Assembly: GCA_037043015.1 (NCBI GenBank)
Contig: CM073325.1
Coordinates: 10,209,001 to 10,273,000 of the forward strand
Direction: 5' to 3'
DNA length: 64,000 bases
Source of the DNA: Bryum argenteum
Taxonomy: Eukaryota > Streptophyta > Bryopsida > Bryales > Bryaceae
Of the stretch, positions 32,169 to 44,299 are shown in pieces. How positions within the stretch are numbered: the first letter of the stretch is position 1; each line of letters starts with the position of its first letter. The notes below the pieces were generated by a model. It was not told the DNA's origin. It saw nothing but the letters and a program-made list of their open reading frames with translations, and ran no database searches. A program made the translations under genes and the position numbers.

Positions 32169-32918
32169 GAAGGATTAAAATATTATAGCATTTGAAATCA
32201 TAAGAATAATTCATTTGCTTAATTGTATTGAGTGGTCTAGCACACTTTAATTTCACTTGGCTTAAAAAAAATTCACTATACAAGGTCTAACTTCTTTAAA
32301 TTCATGATTGGCATGATCATGTTGGTTACCTTAAAACCAATTTCTAGACATGGTATAGGTGTGTAGCATATTCAAAACAAATATGCAAAGGATCAAGATT
32401 GAAATTATTTGACAAACTTTCATGCCACATTTTATTCTTTTGTGAACTCAACATGCTTTAGAATGAAAATCCAAAATGATTGATAAGAATTTATTTATCA
32501 CATAAATTTTTCGCTAGAAAAAAAAAAAATTAAAAAAAATGAAGATCTATAGGTTTTATGTAGAAAATAGTGTTTTTTTTCTCTCCCTTGACCAAAATGT
32601 GCGAACATGTTTGACTGGGGTTAAATGCTCTTTTTACAGTGAAGACAATTTTAGAAATTTGGAATCGTAAAAGAAGGTAATATTCTTTAGTCTCAAACGA
32701 ATGTATGTGAAAGATGTTATATCTACAATATCTACATTAATATTTTTACTATCATGTGTTGCTAAATGTTTTCATTTTTCTTGTTCTTAAGCAAGTAACT
32801 ATAATGTATGACGGGTATCAATATGGGCGGGTATCCCTCATAGGCGGGTAGCAGACGTTTGAAATGGCTTTAATATAGTAAATGGGATGTTTATTGGAGT
32901 TCACTTGGTAGATTGTTT

Positions 32919-32946
32919 CAAGGGGTGTGCGCGCGCACACCCCTTG
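32919..32946. repeat. 28-bp perfect palindrome with GCGCGC core
   Basis: The centre GGGTGTGCGCGCGCACACCC is extended by four further paired bases on each side. It is isolated in AT-rich DNA within the TTA-flanked element. Confidence 0.9.
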
Positions 32947-33606
32947 CAATCTCTGATATTTTTTTTTTATTATTTCTATTTTTTAAAGATTCTTAAAATT
33001 TTTTAGGGTTTAAGGTTTTAAGATTGGGATTTTGGTGGCTTTGGTGGCGGCTGCATGGCTGCAACAAAGACCACAAAGAGGATGAAGGGAGGAAGACGAA
33101 GATTTTGATATATACAGTACAAAGTGGACAGCTTGAATAGTAGCGTACCTGTACAAGAGCGAACAAGAACCCAAAATGCACGCCGCAACAGTAGCAACAA
33201 CACCAATGATAGCAATGAGGAATAGCAACAAGATCAGCAAGTAGCAAGCATCGATTCAGTAGCAACAGGAGGCGGCGATTTGGTATAACAGCAGCAACGA
33301 TTCGGTACTAGAGCAAGCGATTCGGTACAGCAGCAAGCGGCAAGGAGAATCGGCAAAAAGATTTTTGGTTGCAACACTACGAAACTCTCCTAGTGCTCTA
33401 CAGATCGTCCTAGCAACGTCTTTCAAAAACACGAGCAAGAGCAGAGGAGGAAAAAAAGGCAATACTAACCTGCAGAAACACAAGCAAGAGCGGAGGAGGA
33501 AGAAATGGCAACAATGACCTTCAAAAACAAGAGCAAGAGCAGAGGACGAAGAAAAGGCAAGTGTGCCAGAAGATCAGAAGCGGTGAGGTTAGACGAAAAC
33601 AAACGA

Positions 33607-33701
33607 GGAGGTGGTAGAGGTGTTCGCCCGGACACCCCCGGCCCCCGCCTTCTTTGGCGGGCGGCCGACCGGGTGTCCGGGCGAACACCTCTACCACCTC
33701 C
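33607..33701. repeat. GC-rich hairpin with 31-bp perfect arms
   Basis: The arm 33607-33637 (GGAGGTGGTAGAGGTGTTCG..) is inverted exactly at 33671-33701. A second, smaller stem (CCCGCC..GGCGGG) sits in the loop. An open frame through it is a product of the hairpin. Confidence 0.9.
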
Positions 33702-34157
33702 GCTTTTGCTTTTGTTTTTTTTTTGTTTTTTGTTTTTTTTTTTTTTTTTAAAAATTTATGTCATTTTTTAGTTGATGGATGTCTAATCAAAGGTATTTTT
33801 ATTGCTGTATTATAGCAATTTTGTTGTATGTTAAGTTTTTTAAAAAACTTTCTATAATTATGAAAACAATTGAATGATTTTAGTAGAAGGCTAATGTATT
33901 CTACAAGTTATTGTTTCACTAAATTCTTGAAGTTTTGTTGTGTGTTGTGAATCATTTTTTTAATTCTTAAAATTGACTGAAAATGAAATTTATTTTTTTA
34001 TTTTTTCTTTCAAATTCCAAGATGACTCAAAATGTAAGTTACTAGTTGAATAATCTCTAACACACAAGTGTTTGCATTGCTAAATTCCGGTTTATTTGTT
34101 ATATGTTTCCAGGTCTATATATTTTACATCTATTGAAGAGCATGTCTAAGAATAGAC

Positions 34158-34790
34158 ATGTGGTGTGAGGCTAGAGGATACTTTGGTCATCAAAGAGAGA
34201 GGCCACCTAACCAAGCAGTGCGTAGGGCACAAAGAACGGCTCGCAGTCACATCTTTGATGGAACCGAAGAAAGAGCGGTATCAGAAGGTACTGAAGATCC
34301 TTTTCCCCAATTTGATCCTCAATCCGATATCCGTTCTGGACAATTTGTAGCCCTCAGTGTTGATCGTGCAGAAGTAGACGAGGGTGTTCCATTTTATTTA
34401 GGGAAGGTGATTGAAGACGGAAAAGGCCGGAATAAAATCAAGATGAAAGTTTGTTGGTATTGGCCAATCATTCGAGGGGGAGTTGTTGACGGACCGAGTT
34501 CCTCTTTACAACGGTATGCAAACTGTTTGCATTCATTGTGGGAGCCATCTGGGGAGAATCACGATTGGATAGAGAAAGAGGCATGTATTTTTTCATGGGC
34601 GGACAAACCAGAAAGAATCATGTCTGGTCATAGTCGGGGGAGAAACCGCAATGTCTTTGGAGTGCAGGTTCCAAGCAACATTTGCATTATCCAATCTGCG
34701 AAGGCCCACATATTAGAATATATCGCAATGCAAACCCAAGCTATCGACGATGACCGGTTGCAAGCCGCATTAGATATTAGTACGTACTAG
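34158..34790 (+). CDS. hypothetical protein, 210 aa, with F-Y-L-G-K-V motif
   Basis: The frame starts at the ATG at 34158 and ends at 34790. After a basic N-terminus (R-R-A-Q-R-T-A-R) come G-Q-F-V-A-L-S-V-D and V-P-F-Y-L-G-K-V, then a W-rich region (C-W-Y-W-P, L-W-E-P, F-S-W-A-D). This resembles a small beta-barrel domain (BAH or Tudor-like) that I recall at the ends of some transposon-linked plant proteins; the resemblance is weak. It could be the last exon of a longer gene of the TTA-flanked element. Not securely identified. Confidence 0.5.
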   Translation: MWCEARGYFGHQRERPPNQAVRRAQRTARSHIFDGTEERAVSEGTEDPFPQFDPQSDIRSGQFVALSVDRAEVDEGVPFYLGKVIEDGKGRNKIKMKVCWYWPIIRGGVVDGPSSSLQRYANCLHSLWEPSGENHDWIEKEACIFSWADKPERIMSGHSRGRNRNVFGVQVPSNICIIQSAKAHILEYIAMQTQAIDDDRLQAALDISTY

Positions 34791-35378
34791 TCCATGTGTT
34801 TTGTATACACATGGTGTTTCTAAGTGTATATACGTACTAGATAGTACAAGATCGCAATGATTATTTTCAGACGTGTTGTTGCGATGGACATATGGGTTGA
34901 ATTTAGTTGTATTATCAGTTATATACATAACTTGGTATATATTTAGAATCTGTGTATTTAGATACTTTTCTACCACATATATACAAAGTACAATATGGAG
35001 TATATTTTTATTGAATGTCCATTGGAACAATTTGGTGCCTACTTTTATTAACAGTTTGGTGCTCGCGTCATTTTGCTCACCAAAAATATATTAACTATAA
35101 TCTACACAATTTGTAGCATATACTAAGCATTTCAAATATCCCTGTACAAAAATATTTGTATTATTCACATGGATTTATACCAAACATATGTTCACAATGC
35201 CATTAGAAGTCTTTTTATATTACCACTTGTGACAATACGCAACATTCTTTGCAAAACACCTTTTTTTCCAGAAAAAATCAAGTTTAAAAATAAAAAATTC
35301 CATTTTTGCAAGAGATGGCCATCCTAGTACCCAAGTGCACTTTTAAATAGCCGGGTGCATAATTGCTTAATTGCGCGT

Positions 35379-38027
35379 TTATTGTGTGTAAAGATTTCTA
35401 AAAATTTGCTATTTACTCAATAATTATTAAGGAAATTTGGGTTATTTTAGAAAGTGGCTCAACATAGGGATTTTTTTTTTTTTTTTCTTATGATTTTTTG
35501 AATTGGCCCTTACAGAAGAGATAGCTTATAACGTGGGCCTCCTAAAAGTGTGTGCCGTGGAAGCATTTTCCGACCCAATTCATTAGCTTAATAAATCCAG
35601 GGATCTGGCAGAGTGCATATACTATTTGTACTCTTGTAGTACTTCAACATACTTCGTACGGTCATTCGGCCAATGGTAGATGGCCATGCGTCATTCTAAT
35701 TCCTACTTTATTGCCGGTAGTCCACTTTGGACGGCCATCATTGATCTGATAGAGAGAATCAAAGGTTCCGGCGATTTTACGAAATCCCAAAGCATTCCTG
35801 AAAAGTGATATACTTAACATACTTAGATGTTTGCCCAAAGTGTACCCACCTTAGTGTGCTTCTACCCCAATATGGTACTTAGGCTTTGTGATTTGGTTCA
35901 AATACCCTTGTCATCCACTTGTTTATTCGTTAGCTTTCATGGAATGTTGAAATCCTGCAAAATAGATTTTAACAAATGGTTAAATTTTCAAAAATTGAAA
36001 ACTATTGATTAAAAGGCTTTGTTGTTACTATAATGAATTATTTTTTGTTATTGTGATTAAATATTTTTTGTTACTATGTTCAATTAACAACTATTTTGTT
36101 ATAATGGGAATATTCAAATTTTCAAATCAATGATAATTGAGCTTGAGTTGAGCCAAATGTACTCTGTGGGTACATTTAGCTCGACTTAAGCTAAACTCTC
36201 ATTTCTCAGAATCAGTGAATGTTACTATTATAACGAAATACGTGTTAATTATTTGTCACTACGGGCGCAAATTTGTTGAAATGAAAAGGTACAGTGTGAT
36301 ATATTTACTTTTTCCTAGCTAAATAATAAGAACCAGAGATGGAAGTTCAAAATAAAGCTGTGAAAGTTTTCTTTCAAAGAAGACATTTTCATAACCCCTA
36401 AAAGAGTAAAAGTGTCCTAGAGAAAAATGAAGTTAAGCTTTCTAGATCTCAAGAAGACAAACTTGGAATAGACTTGTTTCAAGTCATGTGTACATACCAA
36501 AATTTGAGTCCCAAGGCCTAATAGATTGAGGGATCAAAACATATTAGAAAAGAAATAGGTTACTAAGTTTCATCATTTTCACTTACTTAGGAAAGGAAAT
36601 TCTCCCAACAAAGCTTATTACAATAAAAGTATTATCAACTAGAAAGTATATCATGTTCACGTTAAAAGAGCTACTTGAAAAAGACTATCCTATTAGAAAA
36701 ACTCATAAAAAAAATATCTTGGCCCAAACAATAGTCGTGCAATGGTGAAAACTGCCAAAAAATTCACAAACAAAAAATAATCTAAAATTGAACCCCTTGC
36801 AGTAGATCAATACCATATCTAACTTCCTCACCATTTGGATCAAGAGAAAATTCTTCCAAAGAGAACTAGACTCAAATTGGTCTTCAACGAGAAAAATGAG
36901 GTATAAATCCAATAGCAAGTGAATTAAATACAATTACTCAAAAACAATGTATTATTTCCAATTTTTCATCCCCAAAATATCATAGCAAATCCAATACTAG
37001 AATCATTTTTTATTTTAAAAATGCATGCCACAAATTCATACTTTCTTGTATGAGTTAAAAACTATTTCGCACACAAACTACAATTAACTAAAAACCCAAC
37101 CCAACTACCCGAGTGATTTTTGTCCAAAACAGACTTCGAATGTAGAAGTTATGGCACTTCAAATTATCTACTTTTCATCCAAAATGTCGTTTCTCACACT
37201 AGAGACACATAGGGGTTGCAAGCTTCATGATATAAAAATCTCGGCAATAGAAGTTATTTGATCACTAGTATTATTTTGCTCAAAGGCACTAGTACTCTAC
37301 CTACATTTACTACTTAGAATAGATTCTATAGTTTGATATAGTATGATTGTACAATTTCAACCATTGATTTGACTAGAAAACAATATAATCTCTATATTGA
37401 TTAGCAAAATTGCTATAACAATAATAAAACTATTAGACCTAGGAGTTTTTTTACTCTGTAAATAAAATGTATTTGTTGTTTGGAACAAATAGTTGGATTT
37501 GAAGAATGATTATGCACTCAGAGTACAAAGTAGGACAAAGTAGTAGAAAAAAGTACACGGAGTACGTCGAGCTCACCTTTGTAAAAATAACAATCAAAAT
37601 TATAATTATCCTAAAATTAACTAATTCACCACTGTGAGCAGCTCAGAAGTGACATATAAGGAAGAGTGCTAAAAAATGGCTCAAATTTTAGATTTCCCAA
37701 TCTGTAGTAAAAATAATAATGGAAGTAGTTTTCATGCATGGGGAAAGTACTAAGTGGTATGATAGTTATAGTAAATTCATGATGTTTAAACTCTTCTACA
37801 ATGTGCTATGAATTTTTGAAAGTGGTCTCATATGTGTTTCTAAAATGGTGCCCTAAATTTACACCCTATAATGTCGGCCATGAGTACAATCATGCTACTA
37901 TTGAGTGAAGAAAATATTACATACCTCTGGGTGATACCGCTCCAGTTTTGAACACTCTCCCCTAGGGACTCCTCTCATGACTTTGTGAACAAGATATGAA
38001 GTGAATTGGAAAAACACTCGACGTGCC
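35379..38027. other. AT-rich intergenic DNA; right half duplicated at 54.5-56.6 kb
   Basis: No gene is supported. From about 36700 the sequence matches 54510-56640 with scattered changes (shared GGATCAAGAGAAAATTCTT, CATCCAAAATGTCGTTTCT, AAAGTACACGGAGTAC). The 54-kb copy carries two extra insertions, so this copy serves as the empty-site reference. Confidence 0.7.
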
Positions 38028-38288
38028 TCAGAATCTAAAATTATTTAGATTCCTTGTTTTAATTGTCAGATAGCACAGTACCCACCTCTCAAAACGGAGA
38101 AATGCAGGCACAATAACAGTAGCATCTCGAGTTCGAATGTGAGCCTCTTGGTATTCTCGTTTTTCATGCACAACGTGGAATTCAGTCGCGAGGAGTTTCG
38201 TAGAAAGGCCATTCATTCTTCCGTCTAAGGGAAGTTCTACTATTTTCAAATCACTTTCCCGCTCTCTCAAGTTCAAATAGCTTTCCAT
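38028..38288 (-). CDS. divergent ORF upstream of RING unit 1, conserved in unit 3
   Basis: The ATG at 38288 opens an 86-codon frame (M-E-S-Y-L-N-L-R-E-R-E-S-D-L-K). The same frame is open at 56853-56635, with about six amino-acid changes in 69 among roughly ten base changes, so there is little sign of purifying selection. It may be a small divergent gene, part of a longer spliced one, or just conserved promoter DNA shared by the tandem units. Confidence 0.25.
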   Translation of the reverse strand: MESYLNLRERESDLKIVELPLDGRMNGLSTKLLATEFHVVHEKREYQEAHIRTRDATVIVPAFLRFERWVLCYLTIKTRNLNNFRF

Positions 38289-38998
38289 TCACATTAAGCT
38301 GCGAAGAGATGTCAGGACAGTTTGTAGAGCCTGGTATTGATTCTTGATTTCTCCGTGGACCCCAAGGAACTATTAGCACATCGGTTCTTCTGGTCGTTCT
38401 TCTTCCCGAGGTAATTTCTTCCACTTGCAACGTTAACTGACTCCGCGTGTGAGACAATTCTGCGGATTCTGCGAATGCGAATACAATCTGTGACCGCCGA
38501 GACTTTGTCTGCACGTTGTTTTTAATTGATGAATTTTTGCTTTTGATTAAAAATCGAGGAACAATTTCGGAGCAATAATGTGTGACCGCCGGCACTTTGT
38601 CTGCACCGCTGCACGTTCATCCTTATTTGATTAAGAATCGAGGATCATGGACCCGGAGCCGAATCCAGAGTCGACGATGGATGAAAGAGCCCTTGCTAAC
38701 GATCTACAGACAGCAGACGTGGCTGAAACCTCAAATACCAGAGACGATGATGGGGAGGGTCGAGAAGAAGAAAACGTCCCACATTCCGACCAGAACTTTA
38801 CGCTTGTACAAGAGGGGGACTGCAGGTGCTTCTACATTCTCGTGGTGCACTGATAATGCCGATGGATAATGTGCAGTTGTGTCGAAATCAGCAGAGAGGC
38901 TAGTTCTTATTATCTGCATTTGGTATCTTTATCTCCTTCGACCTTGTTAACATTGGTATTTTATTGTATTTGTGTTGTGTTCGATCGTTTCATTACAG

Positions 38999-39151
38999 AA
39001 TTTGTTTCGATCCGGCGACACCAGAATGCCCCATAATTGAAGTCGGTTGCCAATGCAAGAATGAGTCCCGCTATGGCCATGAATCATGCCTCACGAGGTG
39101 GTTTGTAGGACAATTGAAGAGACGTGGAACTTCGGATTGTGAAGTATGCAA
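38999..39151 (+). other. symmetric RING-CH exon
   Basis: The 153-nt exon enters and leaves in the same codon phase, so skipping or deleting it keeps the frame. It carries nearly the whole zinc-binding finger. The same segment is deleted in units 2, 3 and 4. Confidence 0.65.
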
Positions 39152-39742
39152 GTAACATGCTTGACAAAGATGCTCTCTCACTAAAGTTAGATTTTTAGAG
39201 CCTTCTTAAATGCCTGCGCAATCTTGTCGTGATCAACCTCACCATAGGACGATGATGAATTGATGATAAAGAATTGCGGGCACATGTTGTAGGAGTTCAC
39301 TGGGAACACATCTTGAGACAGTTGTAAGGACGACATCCGAGGAAGCATCTCAGGCTCCAGTTGTTGGAGCATCTCAGGCTCGAGTCGTTCCGTCGATAGT
39401 TATCTGGGTTGAGCTTCCAATCGAGGAACTAGATCGTCTGCAAGTGCCAATCGACACTCCAACCTTCTATCAGCTTCCGCGAGAGACAAGGCGGGCTTTG
39501 ATTGCTTCTATGAATAGGCAAGAGGAATTACGTCTCCGTGGTGGGACTCGTCAGATTATCGATGAGCATGCACTTGCATTATTTCTTCCGGATACAACAG
39601 GAACGTCAGTCTTGGTGCACAGTCTTTTCCATAATGCTGAAATGCCACACATCGCGCGCCAGAGCCAAGCTAGAGTCCGTGAGGCTGCCGAGCTTAGAGA
39701 TCGAATTCTTGCTGGATCAGTGGAGCTCGTGGCTCACTTTCC

Positions 39743-39902
39743 TGTTAGAGTTATGATAATCTATATCATTATATTAATCACAATTGATTACACATATTTC
39801 ATGAAGAAATAGTTTCACTAAGAGTCACATCTCTTCCTACAGACATGACTATTCACTGATTCGAATAAGTATACTATACTGTATTCCTACATGTTACTAA
39901 CA
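39743..39902 (-). repeat. 3' LTR of copia 1
   Basis: 160 bp with TGTTAG..TAACA ends; one mismatch to the other LTR (TCGAATAAG here against TTGAATAAG). Confidence 0.95.
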
Positions 39903-40035
39903 CTCCCACTAGTATACTATATAAGAATTCACCGTGTGAGTTTCCCGTTTGATCTCCACTGGCTTTAGGGTTTTGAGTAAGTGGCGGCTGAAGTAGGGTT
40001 TTTAACTGGATAGCGCTCCACTCTTCTTATCTCTT

Positions 40036-40665
40036 TCACGCATGCTTCTTTCTTGTCTCAAGATTGCTCGTCTCTTGTGAGTTGATTCCTGTGTGATATC
40101 CGTGATTGCTTAAGGAGTTTCTTAAGAATTTCGACGCTGCATTGAAGTCGCGCTTCAAAGGGGGATAGAGGGCTATGTTCGTCGTGGCATTGGCTCTTTC
40201 TGTGTGTACAGACCCTGCTTGATGAAGACGTTCTTGACGCCCGCGGTTTCTTCTTTGATGTCGGGACCACATCGCTTTTCTTTCAACACCTGGCACTTCA
40301 GTTTCTACAGCTGCTCGTCTATAAGTAGGTAAGTTGTTTTGAATTTGTTGTTTTGAAGCATGTTCGTTTGTATGTCTATTCCATTCTTCTTTCAGTCCTA
40401 GATAGGTAGTTAAAATTTTTGTTTTATAAATGATCTGATTAAGCTCAATATTAATATCTTTGAGTAAATATCTTATGTTTTTATCGTTTACTTCAGATTT
40501 TTCTTTACAAGGATGCTGGCTTGATGAAGATTGCATCTTCATTTGTTGAGCTTGGCTTTTCTGAAAGCTACAACTTTGACAGAAATGTCTCAAAGTAGGT
40601 TGTTTATACCTATTCATATTATTGTTGTAGTTTGATATTTTTGTATTAAATTTCTTTTTGCTCAT
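40036..40665 (-). CDS. extra basic ORF 3' of copia 1 pol (209 aa)
   Basis: The ATG at 40665 overlaps the TGA of the preceding RNase H frame in an ATGA (40665-40662). The product is Lys/Gln/Asn-rich and basic, with no signal peptide, membrane segment or recognised domain. Ordinary copia elements usually end shortly after RNase H. It may be an additional gene, captured sequence, or chance. Confidence 0.35.
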   Translation of the reverse strand: MSKKKFNTKISNYNNNMNRYKQPTLRHFCQSCSFQKSQAQQMKMQSSSSQHPCKEKSEVNDKNIRYLLKDINIELNQIIYKTKILTTYLGLKEEWNRHTNEHASKQQIQNNLPTYRRAAVETEVPGVERKAMWSRHQRRNRGRQERLHQAGSVHTERANATTNIALYPPLKRDFNAASKFLRNSLSNHGYHTGINSQETSNLETRKKHA

Positions 40666-43600
40666 TCCAGACTTTGTAATTGTTGACGATGAAGTGTTTT
40701 ATATGCCTTTGTTGAATTAGAACTAAGTTCTGGTTTTACTTCTAATATTTCAAATAATAGATTCTTCAGCCAATTTCGTTTAGTTAATTGTAATTGATTG
40801 GAAATTTGAGGAGTCTTGGAATATCTATCTTGTGGATGTTGATATCTCCCACTCCAAGGCAACTCAAATGGACAACCATAAATACAAGGTTGAGAATTAC
40901 TCCCACATAAATGAGATGGCTGGTTGGAAAAGAAATCATGCGTAGTGTGGGTAACTAAAGCTTGAACCTTGGAGTTAGGTATTAAACACATACCCAGTTT
41001 GTGCATACATTCCATATGTTTGAGTTTGGGCAAAGATTTGGTTAAAATGTCAGCAGTCATATCACTGGTTGGTATGTACTGTAAATCAATGTCTTTGGAA
41101 AGAAGTTTTTCTCTGGTGAAATGATACTGAGTATCAACATGTTTGCTTCGTGAATGGAACTTGGGATTTTCTGCCAAGGAAATTGCACTTTGGCTGTCTG
41201 AGTAAATAATTGTAGGATTAAGTTGTGGAAAACCTAGCTCACTTAATAGTCTTCTTAACCAAACAGCTTCAAATGTGGCTTTTGCTAAAGCCATGTACTC
41301 TGATTCTGTAGATGATAATGCGACACTTTGTTGCTTCTTACTACCCCAAGATATAACGCCTTTAGCAAGTAGAAAACAATAACCAGATGTTGATCTTCGC
41401 GTATCCTTATCTCCAGCCCAATCAGCATCTGAAAAACCATGAAGAATTTCTCCATGTGGAGTTTGTTGATATTTTATACCATAATTTATTGTGCCTTTAA
41501 TGTATCTCATCGTTCTCTTCAGAGTCTGAATATGGGATAAGCCATAATTTGAAAGATATTGTGCTAAAGTATTTATTGGGTATGCACAATCTGGTCTAGA
41601 GTTTACTTGGGCATGCATCAAACTGCCTACTATTTGTGAATAAGGATAATCATTTATTATTTGTTTGTCATCTTGAGAAGAAGGGGGATCTTCTTTACTG
41701 AGTCTTACTCCAGATTGTATTGGTGTACTCAAAGAATTACAATTAAGCATGTTGAATTCTTCAAGTTTTGAAGTTAAGTAAGGCTTTTGATGTAGTATTG
41801 TCCAATGTTCTTTTCTATTTCTAAGGATAACATTTCCAAGTAATGCAGATCACCTTCATCTGTCATTTCAAATTCTTTTTGAAGAGTATTTTTAACCTCT
41901 TGAATATAAGATAGTTTATTGCTAATTACTAAGCAATCATCGACATATACTGTTATTATTGTAAATCCTTTGTCTTCATTTTTAATATAAATATTGGCAT
42001 CTGCTTCTAATCGTCGATATCCTTGTAAGGTTAGATATGAATCAAATCTCATATACCAGGCCCTGGAGGATTGTTTGAGTCCATATAAGGATTTCACTAA
42101 TTTGCACACTAAGTTTGAATTTGAGGGCAAGCCTTCCGTATAGTCATATATATGTCTTCTTCTATATAACCGTTCAAAATGCTGTTTTCACATCTAATAA
42201 TTGATGTATCTCAAGGTCATATTGAGTTGCTAATGCTATTAAAAGTTTAATGGAATTTAATTTTACAACCGGAGAGAATGTCTCGTAATAGTCAATACCA
42301 TGGATTTGAGTAAATCCTCTTGCAACCAATCTAGCTTTGTATTTGTCAATTGTACCATCATCATGATGAGTTTTAAGCTTAAAAATCCATCTAGAAGTGA
42401 TTGGTGTTCGATTTGGTGGAAGAGATGTCATTATCCAAGTTTTATTTTTCTCTAATGAATGTAATTCAAACTTGTATTGCATCTTGCCATTCTTTGCTAT
42501 CGAGGCCTTGCTAAAGCTTCTTTTATAGTGTTTGGGGTATTAAAGAAACATGAACTATATTTGCTTGATGTGATCTATGAGTATGACAAGGTTTATTTTT
42601 CTTTGGTGAATTTTGACTTTGAACATACTCAAGATATCTTTTTTTGTTGGTTGAATGTTTCTTCTAGGTCTTAAGGAGCTAAGGGGTGGATTAGGAGCTT
42701 GCAAACTTGAAGTAACTTCCTCTTCTATATGAGGAATACTTTCACTTTCTAAAGAAAATTGTGAGAATTGTTGCAAGACATCATTCGAGAAGGTGAATTT
42801 TGATAATCTGCTCACATTAGGAATACTTATTTGTGGTTCTTGTGCTAATTGAGGATGTCTTTGAGTAACTATTGGTGATGGCTTATTTAATTGTACAGGG
42901 AGGAATGGAAAACAAATGAGGATCTATGAGTTCCTCTTCTTTTTCTTCATTTTTGTCTCTATTATTGTTTTGATATTTATCAAAATTTTCATTAAATATG
43001 ACATCACGTGATATAATTATAGTTTGTTTTTCTGTATCTAATAATCTGTAGGCTTTTGATTCTTCACTATAGCCTAATAAAATTGCATTTCTTGAATGTG
43101 AGTCTAATTTCCTTCTGTTTTCTTTTTGTACAAGAACTTGAGCTTGACTCCCAAATATTTTCAAGTAAGATAAATTAGATTGTCTTCCAAACCAAATTTC
43201 AAATGGAGTCTTGTGTGAACTCACTGATTTTGTTGGGCTTCTATTTTGCAAATAATTAGCTGTCAAAAGAGCTTCTCCCCAAAATACTTTAGGTAACTTT
43301 GCATAAGATAGCATGGTCAAAACTGCTCCAACTAAAGTTCTGTTCTTTCTTTCTGAAACACCGTTTTGTTGTGGTGTATAGGCTGTAGTATATTCTCTCT
43401 TTATCCCTTCTTGTGAACAAAGGTGTTTGAATTCATCGATAAGTATTCTCCTCCCGATCGATCTTAATATTTTAATTTTATGATTTGTTTGTTTTTCCAC
43501 ATAATTCTTATAGTGAATAAATTTATTGAGTGCTTCTGATTTATATTTCATTAAGTAGACAAAACTAAATCTTGATAAATCATCTATAAAAGTTATGAAA

Positions 43601-44299
43601 TATATAGATCCAGAGTGTGTTCCAACTTGCATTGGACCACATATGTCTGAGTGAATTAGTTCTAATAGTTGAGTGGCTCTAGTTGTACTACTTTTTGGAA
43701 TCTTTTGTTTATGTTGCTTTCCAATAGAGCATGATTCACAAAATGTCATGTCATTCTCATTAAAATTATCCATTCCTTTGGACATTGTAAGTAATTGTTT
43801 AAGTCTATGTTTGTTAATATGGCCCATTCTAAGGTGCCAAAGATCAGCTTTATTTGCACTTGTAAGTGCGGGAATTGCCATGATATTTTTGTTTGGTATA
43901 ATTGTATGACCTAATTCGTAAAGGTCGATTTTAATGACAATTAGCGATTGTTTGACCAAATTTGTTGATTAATGCCATTTGTCCTGATTTTATTCTTATT
44001 TCTCCACCTGCCTTGTCTAATTGCTTTGCAGAGAATAAGTTTTTAGCAAGTCCAGGAACAAGAAGTACATCAGGGATGATCTTTTCAATACCATTGATTA
44101 GTCTAATGGTAACATCTCCATATCCTTCAATTGTATAGGATGTAGTATCGTCACCTAAATAAACTTCTTCTTTTTCTCTTTGCACATTGAAATTGGTGAA
44201 AGCTTCAGGTTGATGACACATATGTTGAGTAGCTCCACTATCAACATACCAACTCGATGTGGACTCTCCTTTTGTTACTAAGGCAGTGACTACATAGAG
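40662..44299 (-). pseudogene. copia 1 pol, frame-broken
   Basis: After the gag TGA the frame continues into the aspartic protease region (ending 43931). It then shifts to the integrase frame (43959-42883; zinc-binding part with C-E-S-C, then H-S-D-I-C-G-P and the D..E core), RT part 1 (42482-42174), RT part 2 with the Y-V-D-D catalytic motif (42130-41774), and RNase H (41750-40662; D-W-A-G-D, S-S-T-E-S-E-Y-M-A). At least four frame changes separate the parts. With near-identical LTRs these are either recent mutations, sequence errors, or signs that the element moved in trans. Confidence 0.85.

Larger units (their letters stand above)
30753..35378. mobile_element. 4.63-kb DNA transposon-like element with 24-bp TIRs and TTA duplications
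   Basis: The left end begins ACACGCAATTAAGCAATTAT; the right end is its inverse with one mismatch in 24 bp. TTA flanks both sides (30750-30752 and 35379-35381), the target-site type of PIF/Harbinger elements. CAAGTGCAC occurs just inside both termini. The interior is AT-rich, with one ORF on each strand (31491-32168 - and 34158-34790 +), two palindromic structures and no recognised transposase. It may be non-autonomous, decayed, or of an unrecognised type. Confidence 0.7.

Noticed and set aside
33505..33771. Plus-strand frame rich in Arg and Gly
   Set aside because: It spans the 31-bp-arm hairpin and a T tract and lacks coding character.
38251..38595. Minus-strand frame upstream of RING unit 1 (and relatives at 56816-57013 and 60117-60341) as a gene
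   Set aside because: The frame overlaps another open frame, its N-terminal part is not conserved between units, and no start or splice sites are consistent; shared promoter DNA is the simpler reading.
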